Part shown: in pieces, positions 33,108-41,355 of the stretch
How positions within the stretch are numbered: position 1 is the first letter of the stretch
Layout: the number at the start of each line of letters is the position of its first letter
Source of the DNA: a bacterium
GTDB taxonomy: Bacteria > Myxococcota_A > Polyangia > Nannocystales > Nannocystaceae
Direction: 5' to 3'
Length of the DNA stretch: 64,000 nt
Assembly: GCA_024742475.1 (NCBI GenBank)
Contig: JANSYI010000015.1
Span: 124,001-188,000, forward strand
Position numbers and translations under genes: made by a program
The notes under the pieces: model-generated
Databases searched by the model: none
What the model saw: the letters and a program-made list of their open reading frames with translations, nothing else
Told to the model about the DNA's origin: nothing

Positions 33108-34514
33108 GTGGACGTTTCGGCCCCTCACGAGACGATCGAGCGCGTGTTCGTGCTCGTCGCGTCAGCGGGAGGACACGAGGCGATCGCGGACGTCCTCGGC
33201 GGCATCGGCCGCAACTCTCGGCATGCGTTCATCGTCGCGCTCAAGGCCAGCGATGGACCTTCGATGCTCGAAGAGACGCTCGGCTTTCGCACGGGGCTGC
33301 GCATCGTCGAGGTCGATTCTGCGATGTCGATTCGGCCGGGCACCGTCTACATCGCGCCTCCAGGGTCCGATCTCGTCGCGTCCGATGCGTCCTCGGTCGC
33401 GCCGCAACCTCGCGCCATGGGGGTCGACCCGATCGAGCGTGTCCTCGCGAGCGTAGCGCGCAGCTGGGGCGGCCGGGCCACCGTCGTCGTCCTCTCGGGT
33501 GGGCCGGCGTCCGTCCAAGCCGGCGCGCGCGCCGTGCTGGCCGCCGGTGGTGCCGTGTACTGCCAGTCTCCCTCGACCGCCGCCCTACAGGACATGCCCG
33601 CTTCGGTCCTGCGGGAGGTCGGGGCGACCAGCGTCGGATCGCCTGCGGAGATCGGCGGCTGGATTCGCGATGGTCTCTCCGCCGACGTTCGCGACACCGG
33701 TGACCCCGAGCTGCAGGACATGCCGCTGCCCCCCGGGTTTTGGACGTTGCTCGAACGCGTGCGCACGGCGACCAATCTCGACCTCTACGCCTACCGTACG
33801 GCCACCCTGTTCCGAAGGGTCATGCAGCGCGCTCGGGCGCTCGGTTGCCGGAGTCTCGAGGACTACTTCGCGCGGGCGCTCGCCGACGATCGCGAGATTC
33901 GAGCGATGGGTTCGCGACTGTTGATCGGCACGACCGACTTCTTCCGCAACGAGCCGCTCTTCGAAGACCTCCGCGACGTGGTCGTGCCGAGGATGCGGTA
34001 CGAGCCGTCGGTCGCGGTGTGGTGTGCGGGGTGTTCGACCGGTGAAGAGGCGTACTCTGTCGCCGCGGCGCTGATCATCGAGCTCGAGGCGCTCGGCTCG
34101 TCCGCGCGGGTTCGCGTCATGGCCACGGACGTTCGCCCCGAGGCGATCGCCCACGCGTCGGCGGGGCGGTACTCCGCCGAACGGGTCGCGAACGTTCCCC
34201 GCGCGCTGCGGGAGCGCTTCGGGCGCTCCAAGGACGGGCAGTGGCACGTCGGGGATCAGCTGCGCGACGCGGTGAGCTTCAGCTGCCACGACGTGCTGTG
34301 TGATCCGCCGCCGCGCGACCGCGACCTGGTCTTGTTCCGCAACGTGATGATCTACCTGCGGCCCGAGGTGCATCCGTTCGCCCTGCGCCGCATGCACGAG
34401 GCACTGCGGCCCGGCGGCTTTCTCGCCGTCGGGGAGAGCGAGAGCACGCATTCGCTCGACGGCGCGTTTGCGCGCGACGCACTGCGGGGCGGCATTCTGC
34501 AGCGCGTCGAATGA
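33108..34514 (+). CDS. CheB-like/CheR fusion with degenerate CheB half
   Basis: A 468-residue protein. Residues 10-195 resemble the CheB methylesterase domain: the nucleophile loop survives as LVASAGGHEAI, but the catalytic His (QHM in CheB) is VALKASD and the MGxDG Asp is replaced in VVLSGGPASVQAG. Residues 205-468 are a CheR methyltransferase: TTDFFRNEPLFE, CAGCSTGEEAYSVA (cofactor site), MATDVRPEAIAHA and LVLFRNVMIYL. There is no receiver domain. CheR may be active, whereas the esterase half is probably not. Such CheB-CheR hybrids are usually linked to PAS kinases. It lies 23 kb from the main che cluster and starts with GTG. Confidence 0.85.
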   Translation: MDVSAPHETIERVFVLVASAGGHEAIADVLGGIGRNSRHAFIVALKASDGPSMLEETLGFRTGLRIVEVDSAMSIRPGTVYIAPPGSDLVASDASSVAPQPRAMGVDPIERVLASVARSWGGRATVVVLSGGPASVQAGARAVLAAGGAVYCQSPSTAALQDMPASVLREVGATSVGSPAEIGGWIRDGLSADVRDTGDPELQDMPLPPGFWTLLERVRTATNLDLYAYRTATLFRRVMQRARALGCRSLEDYFARALADDREIRAMGSRLLIGTTDFFRNEPLFEDLRDVVVPRMRYEPSVAVWCAGCSTGEEAYSVAAALIIELEALGSSARVRVMATDVRPEAIAHASAGRYSAERVANVPRALRERFGRSKDGQWHVGDQLRDAVSFSCHDVLCDPPPRDRDLVLFRNVMIYLRPEVHPFALRRMHEALRPGGFLAVGESESTHSLDGAFARDALRGGILQRVE

Positions 34515-34586
34515 AGTTTGAGGTGCGCGCCTGCGTCCCCAGGGGCGCCGCAGACGTGGTAGTCCACGCATGTAGGTGTTTGTCCG

Positions 34587-37500
34587 ATGTCGGAGTGCCT
34601 CGAAGAGAACGAAATCGTCGATTTCGTGATGCGGAACCTCCAGCCGGAGGAGGCGGAGAGGGCCGAGGTGCACATCGATCGCTGCGCGGCCTGCCGAGCC
34701 GTCCTCATCGAGCTTGCCCGGGTGTTCGAGCTGCGGGCCAGCGCGTTGCCCGAGCCCACCGACGAATCCTCCGACGCGACGGAGCCGTCCGCTCCGCAGA
34801 GCCTGGGCCTGCTGCCCCCCGCGCTGCTCAAGGGCGCCACCGTTGGGCGCTACGTCATGCTCGAGATGCTGGGCACCGGCGCGATGGGGGTGGTGTTCGC
34901 CGCCTACGATCCAGAGCTGGATCGCAAGGTCGCGGTCAAGCTGCTGCGTGACCGCAGCGGCGACCCGGAGCGCAACGCTCGGATGGTCCGCGAGGCCCGC
35001 GCGACCGCACGGCTCGCGCACCCCAACGTCGTGGTGGTGCACGACGTCGGCGAATACGAGGGCAACGTGTTCATGGCGATGGAGATCGTCACCGGCGGCA
35101 CGCTCGGCGATTGGCTTGGCGCCCAGTCGCGCTCGCGCGAGGAGATCCTCGATGCGTTCATCGAGGCCGGCGAAGGCCTCGCAGCTGCGCACCAAGCGGG
35201 CCTGGTGCACCGAGACTTCAAGCCCGCCAACGTCCTCATGGGCGAGAACGGCAGGCCCCGGGTCACCGACTTCGGCCTCGCCAGAGGTGGTGACGTCGCG
35301 GATGCGACCGAGGAGACGATGCACACGCTCTCGGGGAGCCTCGACGTGGCGGTCACCAAGACGGGCGCGCTCATCGGGACGCCCGCGTACATGTCACCCG
35401 AGCAGTTCGAAGGGCGCCTCGCCGACGCGCGGTCCGACCAGTTCAGCTTCTGCGTCGCCTTGGCAGAGGCGCTGTGCGGCGAGCGGCCGTTCGAGGGGCA
35501 GTCGCTGCTCGAGCTTCAGGGCAACGTCTGCGCCGGTCGTCTGCGCCCCCACGTCTTCGACGGCCTCCCCCGCACCCTTCAGGGCGCGCTGCGTCGTGGT
35601 CTGGCGCGTGATCCGGCCGAGCGTCACCTGGGCATGGCGGCCCTGCTGCGCGTCCTCGGTGGCATGCGAACCCGATCGCCGGCCAAGACCTGGGCGCGGC
35701 TGGGGGCGCTGAGCGTGGCGGTCGTTGGCGGAGCGGGGGTCGCTTGGGCGGGCAACGAAGCGAGGGTCGAGCCCCCGACGTTCGAGTCGTGTCGCGCGAG
35801 CGCGGCGGGGGTATCCGACCTCTGGACGCCGGAGGCACGTCGCGAGCTCGAAGCGCTGCTCGCCAGCGGCGATCGAAAGGCCGCCCCGCGGATCGCCCAC
35901 AGCGTCGCCACCACGCTCGACGCCTACGCAGACGCCTGGTCCGCCGCACACACGAGCGCATGTGAGGCGGGCGACGACGTCGAGGCCCGCTTCGCGCAGC
36001 TTCGATGTCTCGAGCGCGGAGAAGCCGAGCTGAGCGCCCTGCTCGTCGCGCTCGGGGAAGGCGACCCCGCGGTCCTCGAGTATGCCGAAGAGGCGGTCCG
36101 CGATCTTCCTCAGCCGCAGAGCTGCGCGACGCCGGGCTGGACCGATCCCGCGCCGGTCGTGCCACCCGAGTCCATCCGCGGCCAGGTCGAGACGCAGACT
36201 CGAGAGCTGGAGATCGCCGAGGCCTACGGAGCCACCGGTCAATACGCCCTCGCTGCAGCCAAGGCCGAGCGGGTCCTCGACGAGGCACGAGCGCTCGACT
36301 ACACGCCGCTGAAGCTCGACGCCCTTCTCGTGCGGGCCACGGCGCTGTACCTCAGCGGCAAGTTCGACGACGCGGTCGCACTGCTGCGGTCCGGGTGGGC
36401 CGACGCGATCCGCATCAACGACGCCCGGTCTCAGGTCCGGGTCGCGGCCACGATGGTCGACATCATCGGCAACGAGCTGCGTGAACTCGAGGAGGGGCAG
36501 TTTTGGATCGAGGTCGCGGAGGCTGCCCTGGCGAGGCTCGACCCCAACGACCCGGTCGCGTGGGACTTCTGGAACGCCGCGGGCAAGTTCAAGGCCTACG
36601 CCGGCGAGTACGACGTCGCTCTCGAGTACCTCGACCGCGCCGAGTCGGTGCCCAACGTTCGCCTGCGCAAGCGCCTCACGACTCAGCACGGACGCCTCGC
36701 GGTGCTCGGGCTTCACGCCAAGGCCGAGGAGCAGGAGCGGCTGCTCGAGGAGAACCGGGCGGTCGAAGCCGAGGTGCGTGAGAGCTTCGGGGACCGCCAC
36801 CCGCGGCTCGTCCGCGTGATTCAGGGGCGTGCGAACACCCTCAACATGCTCGGTCGCGCCGAAGAGGCCGTCGCGGCCCTCGATGAAGCCGTAGTCATTG
36901 CCGACGAGGTGCTGGCCAAGGACGACCCGCGACTCGACGGCTTGTTCACCTCACGGGCGAGCGCACGGCACCTCGCCGGGGACGCCGAAGGGGCCCGCGA
37001 CGACTTTCAAAGGGCGCTGCAGCTGCGGTTGGCAGCCGCGAACGACGGCATGGGGCTGGGCCTCGCCTACAACAACCTCGCGAGCGTGGAGATCGGGCTT
37101 GGCGAGTTCGAGGCCGCGCTCGAGCACCTCGATCGAGCGCTCCCGCTGATGGAGAAGGGCTTTGGCCCCGAGCACGTCAACGTCGCCAAGCTCCACACCA
37201 GCTCGAGCTCCGCCTTGATCGCGCTCGAGCGGTTCGAGGACGCTCGGACGCGCCTCGAACGCGCCCGCTCGATCGCCAAGACCGTGGGGGACGACGCGTC
37301 TCGACTGGACCCCATCATCACGCTCAACGAGGCGAGAGTCGAGCTGGGGCTCGGCAACCTCGCGCGGGCCGCTTCGGCGGTCGAGGCGGGCATCGCCCAG
37401 GCCGAAGAAGCCTACGGCGACGCGCACCCCATCGTCGCCAAGTTCCTCGGCACGCAGGCCAAGGTCTTCGTCGCGAGAGGGCGCGGCGACGAAGCGCTCG

Positions 37501-37667
37501 ACGCCGCGGGGCGAGCCCTCGAACTCGCCAACGACGCGCGCACGCGAGGCGTTCTGAAGATGACCGAAGCGTCCGCGCATGCGCTGCGGGGTGACACCGA
37601 CGCGTGCGAGACGGCCCGCGACGAAGCGCTCGCGTTCGAGCCGTCGTCCGGCGACGATCCTTGCTAG
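34587..37667 (+). CDS. Serine/threonine protein kinase with zinc-finger-like N-terminus and TPRs
   Basis: A 1026-residue kinase. Residues 1-60 resemble the anti-sigma-type zinc finger (HIDRCAACRAVLIEL gives H-x3-C-x2-C). The kinase domain (about 88-345) has the Gly loop MLGTGAMGVVFAAYD, ATP-binding Lys118, catalytic Asp210 in VHRDFKPANVLM, DFGLARGG and TPAYMSPEQF. A single hydrophobic segment at about 370-390 is followed by an extracytoplasmic or helical region and about 12 TPR-like repeats (450-1000). It resembles the myxobacterial kinases in which TPRs bind partners. Signalling input is unknown. A short hairpin (GTGG-TAGT-CCAC) lies about 30 bp before the start. Confidence 0.93.
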   Translation: MSECLEENEIVDFVMRNLQPEEAERAEVHIDRCAACRAVLIELARVFELRASALPEPTDESSDATEPSAPQSLGLLPPALLKGATVGRYVMLEMLGTGAMGVVFAAYDPELDRKVAVKLLRDRSGDPERNARMVREARATARLAHPNVVVVHDVGEYEGNVFMAMEIVTGGTLGDWLGAQSRSREEILDAFIEAGEGLAAAHQAGLVHRDFKPANVLMGENGRPRVTDFGLARGGDVADATEETMHTLSGSLDVAVTKTGALIGTPAYMSPEQFEGRLADARSDQFSFCVALAEALCGERPFEGQSLLELQGNVCAGRLRPHVFDGLPRTLQGALRRGLARDPAERHLGMAALLRVLGGMRTRSPAKTWARLGALSVAVVGGAGVAWAGNEARVEPPTFESCRASAAGVSDLWTPEARRELEALLASGDRKAAPRIAHSVATTLDAYADAWSAAHTSACEAGDDVEARFAQLRCLERGEAELSALLVALGEGDPAVLEYAEEAVRDLPQPQSCATPGWTDPAPVVPPESIRGQVETQTRELEIAEAYGATGQYALAAAKAERVLDEARALDYTPLKLDALLVRATALYLSGKFDDAVALLRSGWADAIRINDARSQVRVAATMVDIIGNELRELEEGQFWIEVAEAALARLDPNDPVAWDFWNAAGKFKAYAGEYDVALEYLDRAESVPNVRLRKRLTTQHGRLAVLGLHAKAEEQERLLEENRAVEAEVRESFGDRHPRLVRVIQGRANTLNMLGRAEEAVAALDEAVVIADEVLAKDDPRLDGLFTSRASARHLAGDAEGARDDFQRALQLRLAAANDGMGLGLAYNNLASVEIGLGEFEAALEHLDRALPLMEKGFGPEHVNVAKLHTSSSSALIALERFEDARTRLERARSIAKTVGDDASRLDPIITLNEARVELGLGNLARAASAVEAGIAQAEEAYGDAHPIVAKFLGTQAKVFVARGRGDEALDAAGRALELANDARTRGVLKMTEASAHALRGDTDACETARDEALAFEPSSGDDPC

Positions 37668-37670
37668 CAG

Positions 37671-39356
37671 TCAGGGCGCGAGCGGAGGCGGGTCGGCGGG
37701 TGGTTCGGTCGGCTCGGTCGCCTCCACGAGGTGACGCGTGGCATCTTCGAGCACCCACGCCGACGCGAAGCGCTCTTCGTCGCCCGCGGGGTTCTCGACG
37801 TCTTCGACCCACCACCACGACGCCTCGATGCGGATGGTGTCGATGTCGAGCACGACGTAGCCGCGCTGGGTGAGCTCGGCCCAGTGCAGGTGCGGGTTGG
37901 AGATGAGCGCGGCGTTGGCCGCGTTGGTCGGAAAGCCCGCCGAGGTGACCGCGGGCGTAACGAACTCGACGCCGACCGAGCCCGCGCCGGTCTCGGGGTC
38001 GTAGTCGCCCTGGGGATCGCGAGCGAGGTCGAAGGCCCACGAGGAGTGGATGTCGCCGGTGAGCACGACCATGTTGTCGACCATCTCGGCCATGTCGTAG
38101 AAGCGTTGGCGAGCGGTGCGGTAGCCGTCCCACTGGTCGGGGTTGATCGGGTTCTCCCCAATGAGCACCTCGGCCATGATCACCTGCTGGCCGACGAGCA
38201 CCCACTGGGCGTCGGTCGAGGCGAGCTGCTCCATCACCCACGCTTCCTGCTCCATGCCGAGCATCTGGCGCTCGGGGTCGTCGAGCACTTCGGGGTCGTC
38301 GGTGCCATCGGCTTGGAGGTCGCGTCCTGCGAGGCGGGTGTCGAGCATCACGAGCTGCACGAGGTCGGAGAACGGAAGCGCGCGGTAGATGAGGCCGGGC
38401 ATGCCCTCGCGGATCGGCATCCACTCGGCGTACGCCTGCTGGGCGGCGGCCTTGCGGTCGTTCCAGTCGCCCTCGAACTCGGGGTCGTGGTTTTGCGCGC
38501 CGTCTTCGTAGCTGTCGTTGGCCGACTCGTGGTCGTCCCAGACCGCGACGACGGGGTGCTGTCGGTGCATCTCCTGCAGGTCGAGGTCGGTGCGGTAGGT
38601 CGCGTATCGCGTGCGGTAGTCGTCGAGCGAGAGGATCTCGTTGGGGGGCTCGGCCTGGCGAACGTCCGCGGGGCTCGGGGCGTATTCGTAGATGTAGTCG
38701 CCCAGGTGCAGCACCAGGTCGAGGTCCGCTCGCTCGGCGATGCGCCGATAGACGTGAAAGTAGCCGCCGGAGTAGTTGGAGCACGAGCAGAACGCGATGC
38801 GCATGCGCTCGACGCCGTCGGCAGGCGCGGTGCGTGTCCGACCGATGGGCGACACGCGACCTTGCGTGTAGAAGCGGTAGTAGTACGTGGTCCCCGGAGA
38901 CAGGTTCTGTAGGTCGAGCTTGATCGTGTGGTCGCGCTCGGGGCTGGTCTCGATGTACTCGGCCGCCACCCGCATCTCGAAGTCGGGGTCGACGGCGACC
39001 TCGAAGAACGCCTGCAAGGCCCCGGCCTCTTCGGTGGTCACCCGCGTCCACAAGATCACGGCGTCGGCGAGCGGATCGCCCGACGCGACGCCGTGGGAGA
39101 AGAGCGTCTGGGGTCCTGGCTCGCCTTCCCACTCGTATTCGGGGAGGCCGTCGTCGAAGCCGGTCGAAGAGGACGACTCGTCGACAGCCGTGCTGGTCAT
39201 AGGTGCACCAGAGGACGACGAGGAAGGCTCGGGCCCGGTGCTGCCGCCATCGGTGCCCGACCCCTCGGAGGAGGACGCGTCCTCGCTGCATCCGCCGACA
39301 GACGCGGCGGAGAGGGCACTGGCGTAGTGAAGGAGCTTGCGGCGCGTCAGAGGCAT
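37671..39356 (-). CDS. PhoD-type alkaline phosphatase/phosphodiesterase, Tat lipoprotein
   Basis: A 561-residue PhoD-family enzyme. The N-terminus has a twin-arginine-like motif (TRRKLLHYASALSAAS) and a lipobox VGGC (Cys23), followed by a Ser/Gly linker. The family landmarks follow: FSHGVASGDPLADAVILWTR (N-terminal Fn3-like PhoD domain), LVLHLGDYIYEY, VVAVWDDHESANDSY, VQLVMLDTRLAGRD, QQVIMAEVLIG, NMVVLTGDIHSSWAFDL and GVEFVTPAVTS, which hold the metal-binding Asp, Asn and His residues. Expected to hydrolyse phosphomonoesters or diesters at the cell surface. The stop codon lies 3 nt from that of the convergent kinase gene. Confidence 0.92.
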   Translation of the reverse strand: MPLTRRKLLHYASALSAASVGGCSEDASSSEGSGTDGGSTGPEPSSSSSGAPMTSTAVDESSSSTGFDDGLPEYEWEGEPGPQTLFSHGVASGDPLADAVILWTRVTTEEAGALQAFFEVAVDPDFEMRVAAEYIETSPERDHTIKLDLQNLSPGTTYYYRFYTQGRVSPIGRTRTAPADGVERMRIAFCSCSNYSGGYFHVYRRIAERADLDLVLHLGDYIYEYAPSPADVRQAEPPNEILSLDDYRTRYATYRTDLDLQEMHRQHPVVAVWDDHESANDSYEDGAQNHDPEFEGDWNDRKAAAQQAYAEWMPIREGMPGLIYRALPFSDLVQLVMLDTRLAGRDLQADGTDDPEVLDDPERQMLGMEQEAWVMEQLASTDAQWVLVGQQVIMAEVLIGENPINPDQWDGYRTARQRFYDMAEMVDNMVVLTGDIHSSWAFDLARDPQGDYDPETGAGSVGVEFVTPAVTSAGFPTNAANAALISNPHLHWAELTQRGYVVLDIDTIRIEASWWWVEDVENPAGDEERFASAWVLEDATRHLVEATEPTEPPADPPPLAP

Positions 39357-39429
39357 GGCGGGTCGTCCCGTGCGACGCTACCAGCCTGGCCGCGGGCGCG
39401 GGCGACCTCGATGCGCTCCCCCCAACGCG

Positions 39430-41352
39430 ATGCACGAAGCGCAGGACTCGACGCCCGCGTCTTCCGTACTAGACCTCCTCGTGTCCCTCCCCGCTCAGGC
39501 GTCGCCGCCTCGCCTCATCAGTCGCGAGCGCCTTCGCCGCTGGCTCCTGGGCCTGCTCTGTGTGGCCCTGCTCGCGTGGCTGCTCGTGCCGCTGCTCGTG
39601 GAGGTCGTCATCGAGCGGCGGTTGTCGAGCCGGCTGAGCACGGATGTGGTGGTCGGCGACGTCGACCTCGACCTCGCAGCGCCGGGTGTGGTCATTCGTG
39701 GGACCGCGTTCTCGCTCGATGAGCGCACCGACATCGAGCTGCCCGAGGTGGCCATCGCGTGGTCGTGGCGCACGATGCTGAAGGAGCGCCCCTCGATCGA
39801 GGTAACCGATCCTCGCGCGCGGGTTCGCATCGTGCCCGGCCAGCGACCGCAACGCCCCGACCGTCCCAACTCCGACCCGCTCGAGCGATTTGCGTCGCTG
39901 CACGTCTTCGGCGGGTCGGTGCAGGTCCTCGTGGAGATCGACTCTGGGCGCGTCGACCTCGAGATCACCGACATCTCGCTCGACCTGCGCAACACGGCGC
40001 CGCGCGCCCTCGAGCAGACGACCCACGTCGAGCTCGAGGGGAAGATCGGCCAGATGGGTCATCTTCAGGCGAGCGGGTCGTTGGCGCCCGTTCGCTCGCG
40101 CGACAACTGGTCGGTCGAGTTTCACGTCCGCGATGTCGACGTGGTCCCCCTGAACCCCCTTTGGAACGCGGTGGTCGAGATGGACGCGAGCAAGGGCGAA
40201 GTGTCGCTTCAGGGGCGCGTGTCCAACTCAGGCGGGCGACTGCGTGGCCGCATCGAACCCAACTTCACGAACCTGCGCTTGCTCGGAGAAGGGGAGGCTG
40301 CGCGCCATCCGATGGGAGAGGCGTTGTTCTCCGAGATGCTCTCGGGAGCGTCGAACGCCATGACCTTCGACCGCCCTTCCAACGGCGGCCGCCGTGACCT
40401 GCTGCAAGCGCTCATCGACACGGACTGGCAGACGGTGATCGAGGGCGTGATCCGTCGCGGCTATCAGCGTCAGCTCAACACCCTCACGGGTTACGTCTCG
40501 ACGATCGGTGGCGTCGACGTTGCGTTCAAGGACGGCCTCCTGGTGCTACACCACGTGTCGATCTTTCGAGACACGGGGCTGGTCGAGACCCCGTTCATCG
40601 CGGTCGAGGAACTCGAGGTGGTCTTCGATGAGAGCGTTCGCGAGCCGGGCGTCGAGAGCTTCAAGAACGTCGTCCTTCGCGAGCCGGTCCTGACCTTCGT
40701 CGCGCACGACGACCCCAAGCGCAGGCAGATGCAGTTCGACCCATTGTGGCCTCAGAAGGTGTCCTCCCTGCCGTTTCAGACCAGGGATCTCCGGGTGGAG
40801 AACGGGACGATCCGGTTCATCGAGCATCGAGGCGACCAGGTCGACGAGGTCGCAATCGAAGAGGTCACCCTGCTCGGCAGGGACATGGCCAAGGTCCTCT
40901 CGGCGCCCGGGCAGCGTGCCGCGTCGATCGAGGCGCATGGGCTGGCGCTCGGCGTCACGCCTGTCGATCTCTTCGTGCAATACGAGCCCGCGTCCGAGCA
41001 GGGCAACAGTCACTTCGAGCTCGAGGTCGGCGCGCTGCCGCTTCCGGAGCTCAACCCGCTGGCCCGGACGCACGCCGGGTTCGACGCGAGCTCGGGCACG
41101 ATCGGGCTCGAGGCGGTGTTCGACACCCGCGGCGGGCGGGTGTCCGCCGAGGTCGAGCTCGACGTGGCCGACGTTCAGATCATCGGGGACGACGAGAGGG
41201 ACCTCGAGCACCCGGTACGGGAGTTCATGCTGGGCCGGCGGATCCGAGGCCTCGACGGCAAGCGACTCGAAGTGGAGTTCGCCCGGGACTACGAGTCCGG
41301 CGTCCTGCGCCAGGTGGGGATGGAGCTGCTCCGCAAGGTGGTCGAGGACTAG
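39430..41352 (+). CDS. AsmA-like inner-membrane protein (DUF748 type)
   Basis: About 640 residues with the ATG at 39430. One N-terminal membrane helix (about 38-58, LLGLLCVALLAWLLVPLLVE) anchors a long periplasmic domain rich in amphipathic beta strands: SLDERTDIELPEVAIAWSW, GSVQVLVEIDSGRVDLEI, DISLDLRNTAPRAL, VSTIGGVDVAFKDGLLVLH. This is the pattern of AsmA/DUF748 proteins, bridge-like lipid transport candidates spanning the envelope. The C-terminus ends RQVGMELLRKVVED. Function is inferred by fold only. Its stop lies 3 nt from that of the convergent cytochrome gene. Confidence 0.75.
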   Translation: MHEAQDSTPASSVLDLLVSLPAQASPPRLISRERLRRWLLGLLCVALLAWLLVPLLVEVVIERRLSSRLSTDVVVGDVDLDLAAPGVVIRGTAFSLDERTDIELPEVAIAWSWRTMLKERPSIEVTDPRARVRIVPGQRPQRPDRPNSDPLERFASLHVFGGSVQVLVEIDSGRVDLEITDISLDLRNTAPRALEQTTHVELEGKIGQMGHLQASGSLAPVRSRDNWSVEFHVRDVDVVPLNPLWNAVVEMDASKGEVSLQGRVSNSGGRLRGRIEPNFTNLRLLGEGEAARHPMGEALFSEMLSGASNAMTFDRPSNGGRRDLLQALIDTDWQTVIEGVIRRGYQRQLNTLTGYVSTIGGVDVAFKDGLLVLHHVSIFRDTGLVETPFIAVEELEVVFDESVREPGVESFKNVVLREPVLTFVAHDDPKRRQMQFDPLWPQKVSSLPFQTRDLRVENGTIRFIEHRGDQVDEVAIEEVTLLGRDMAKVLSAPGQRAASIEAHGLALGVTPVDLFVQYEPASEQGNSHFELEVGALPLPELNPLARTHAGFDASSGTIGLEAVFDTRGGRVSAEVELDVADVQIIGDDERDLEHPVREFMLGRRIRGLDGKRLEVEFARDYESGVLRQVGMELLRKVVED

Positions 41353-41355
41353 CAG

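Noticed and set aside
37324..39435. 703-codon leftward frame across the PhoD gene and the kinase 3' end
   Set aside because: Arg-rich shadow of the PhoD frame, with no motif; it also overlaps the kinase coding sequence.
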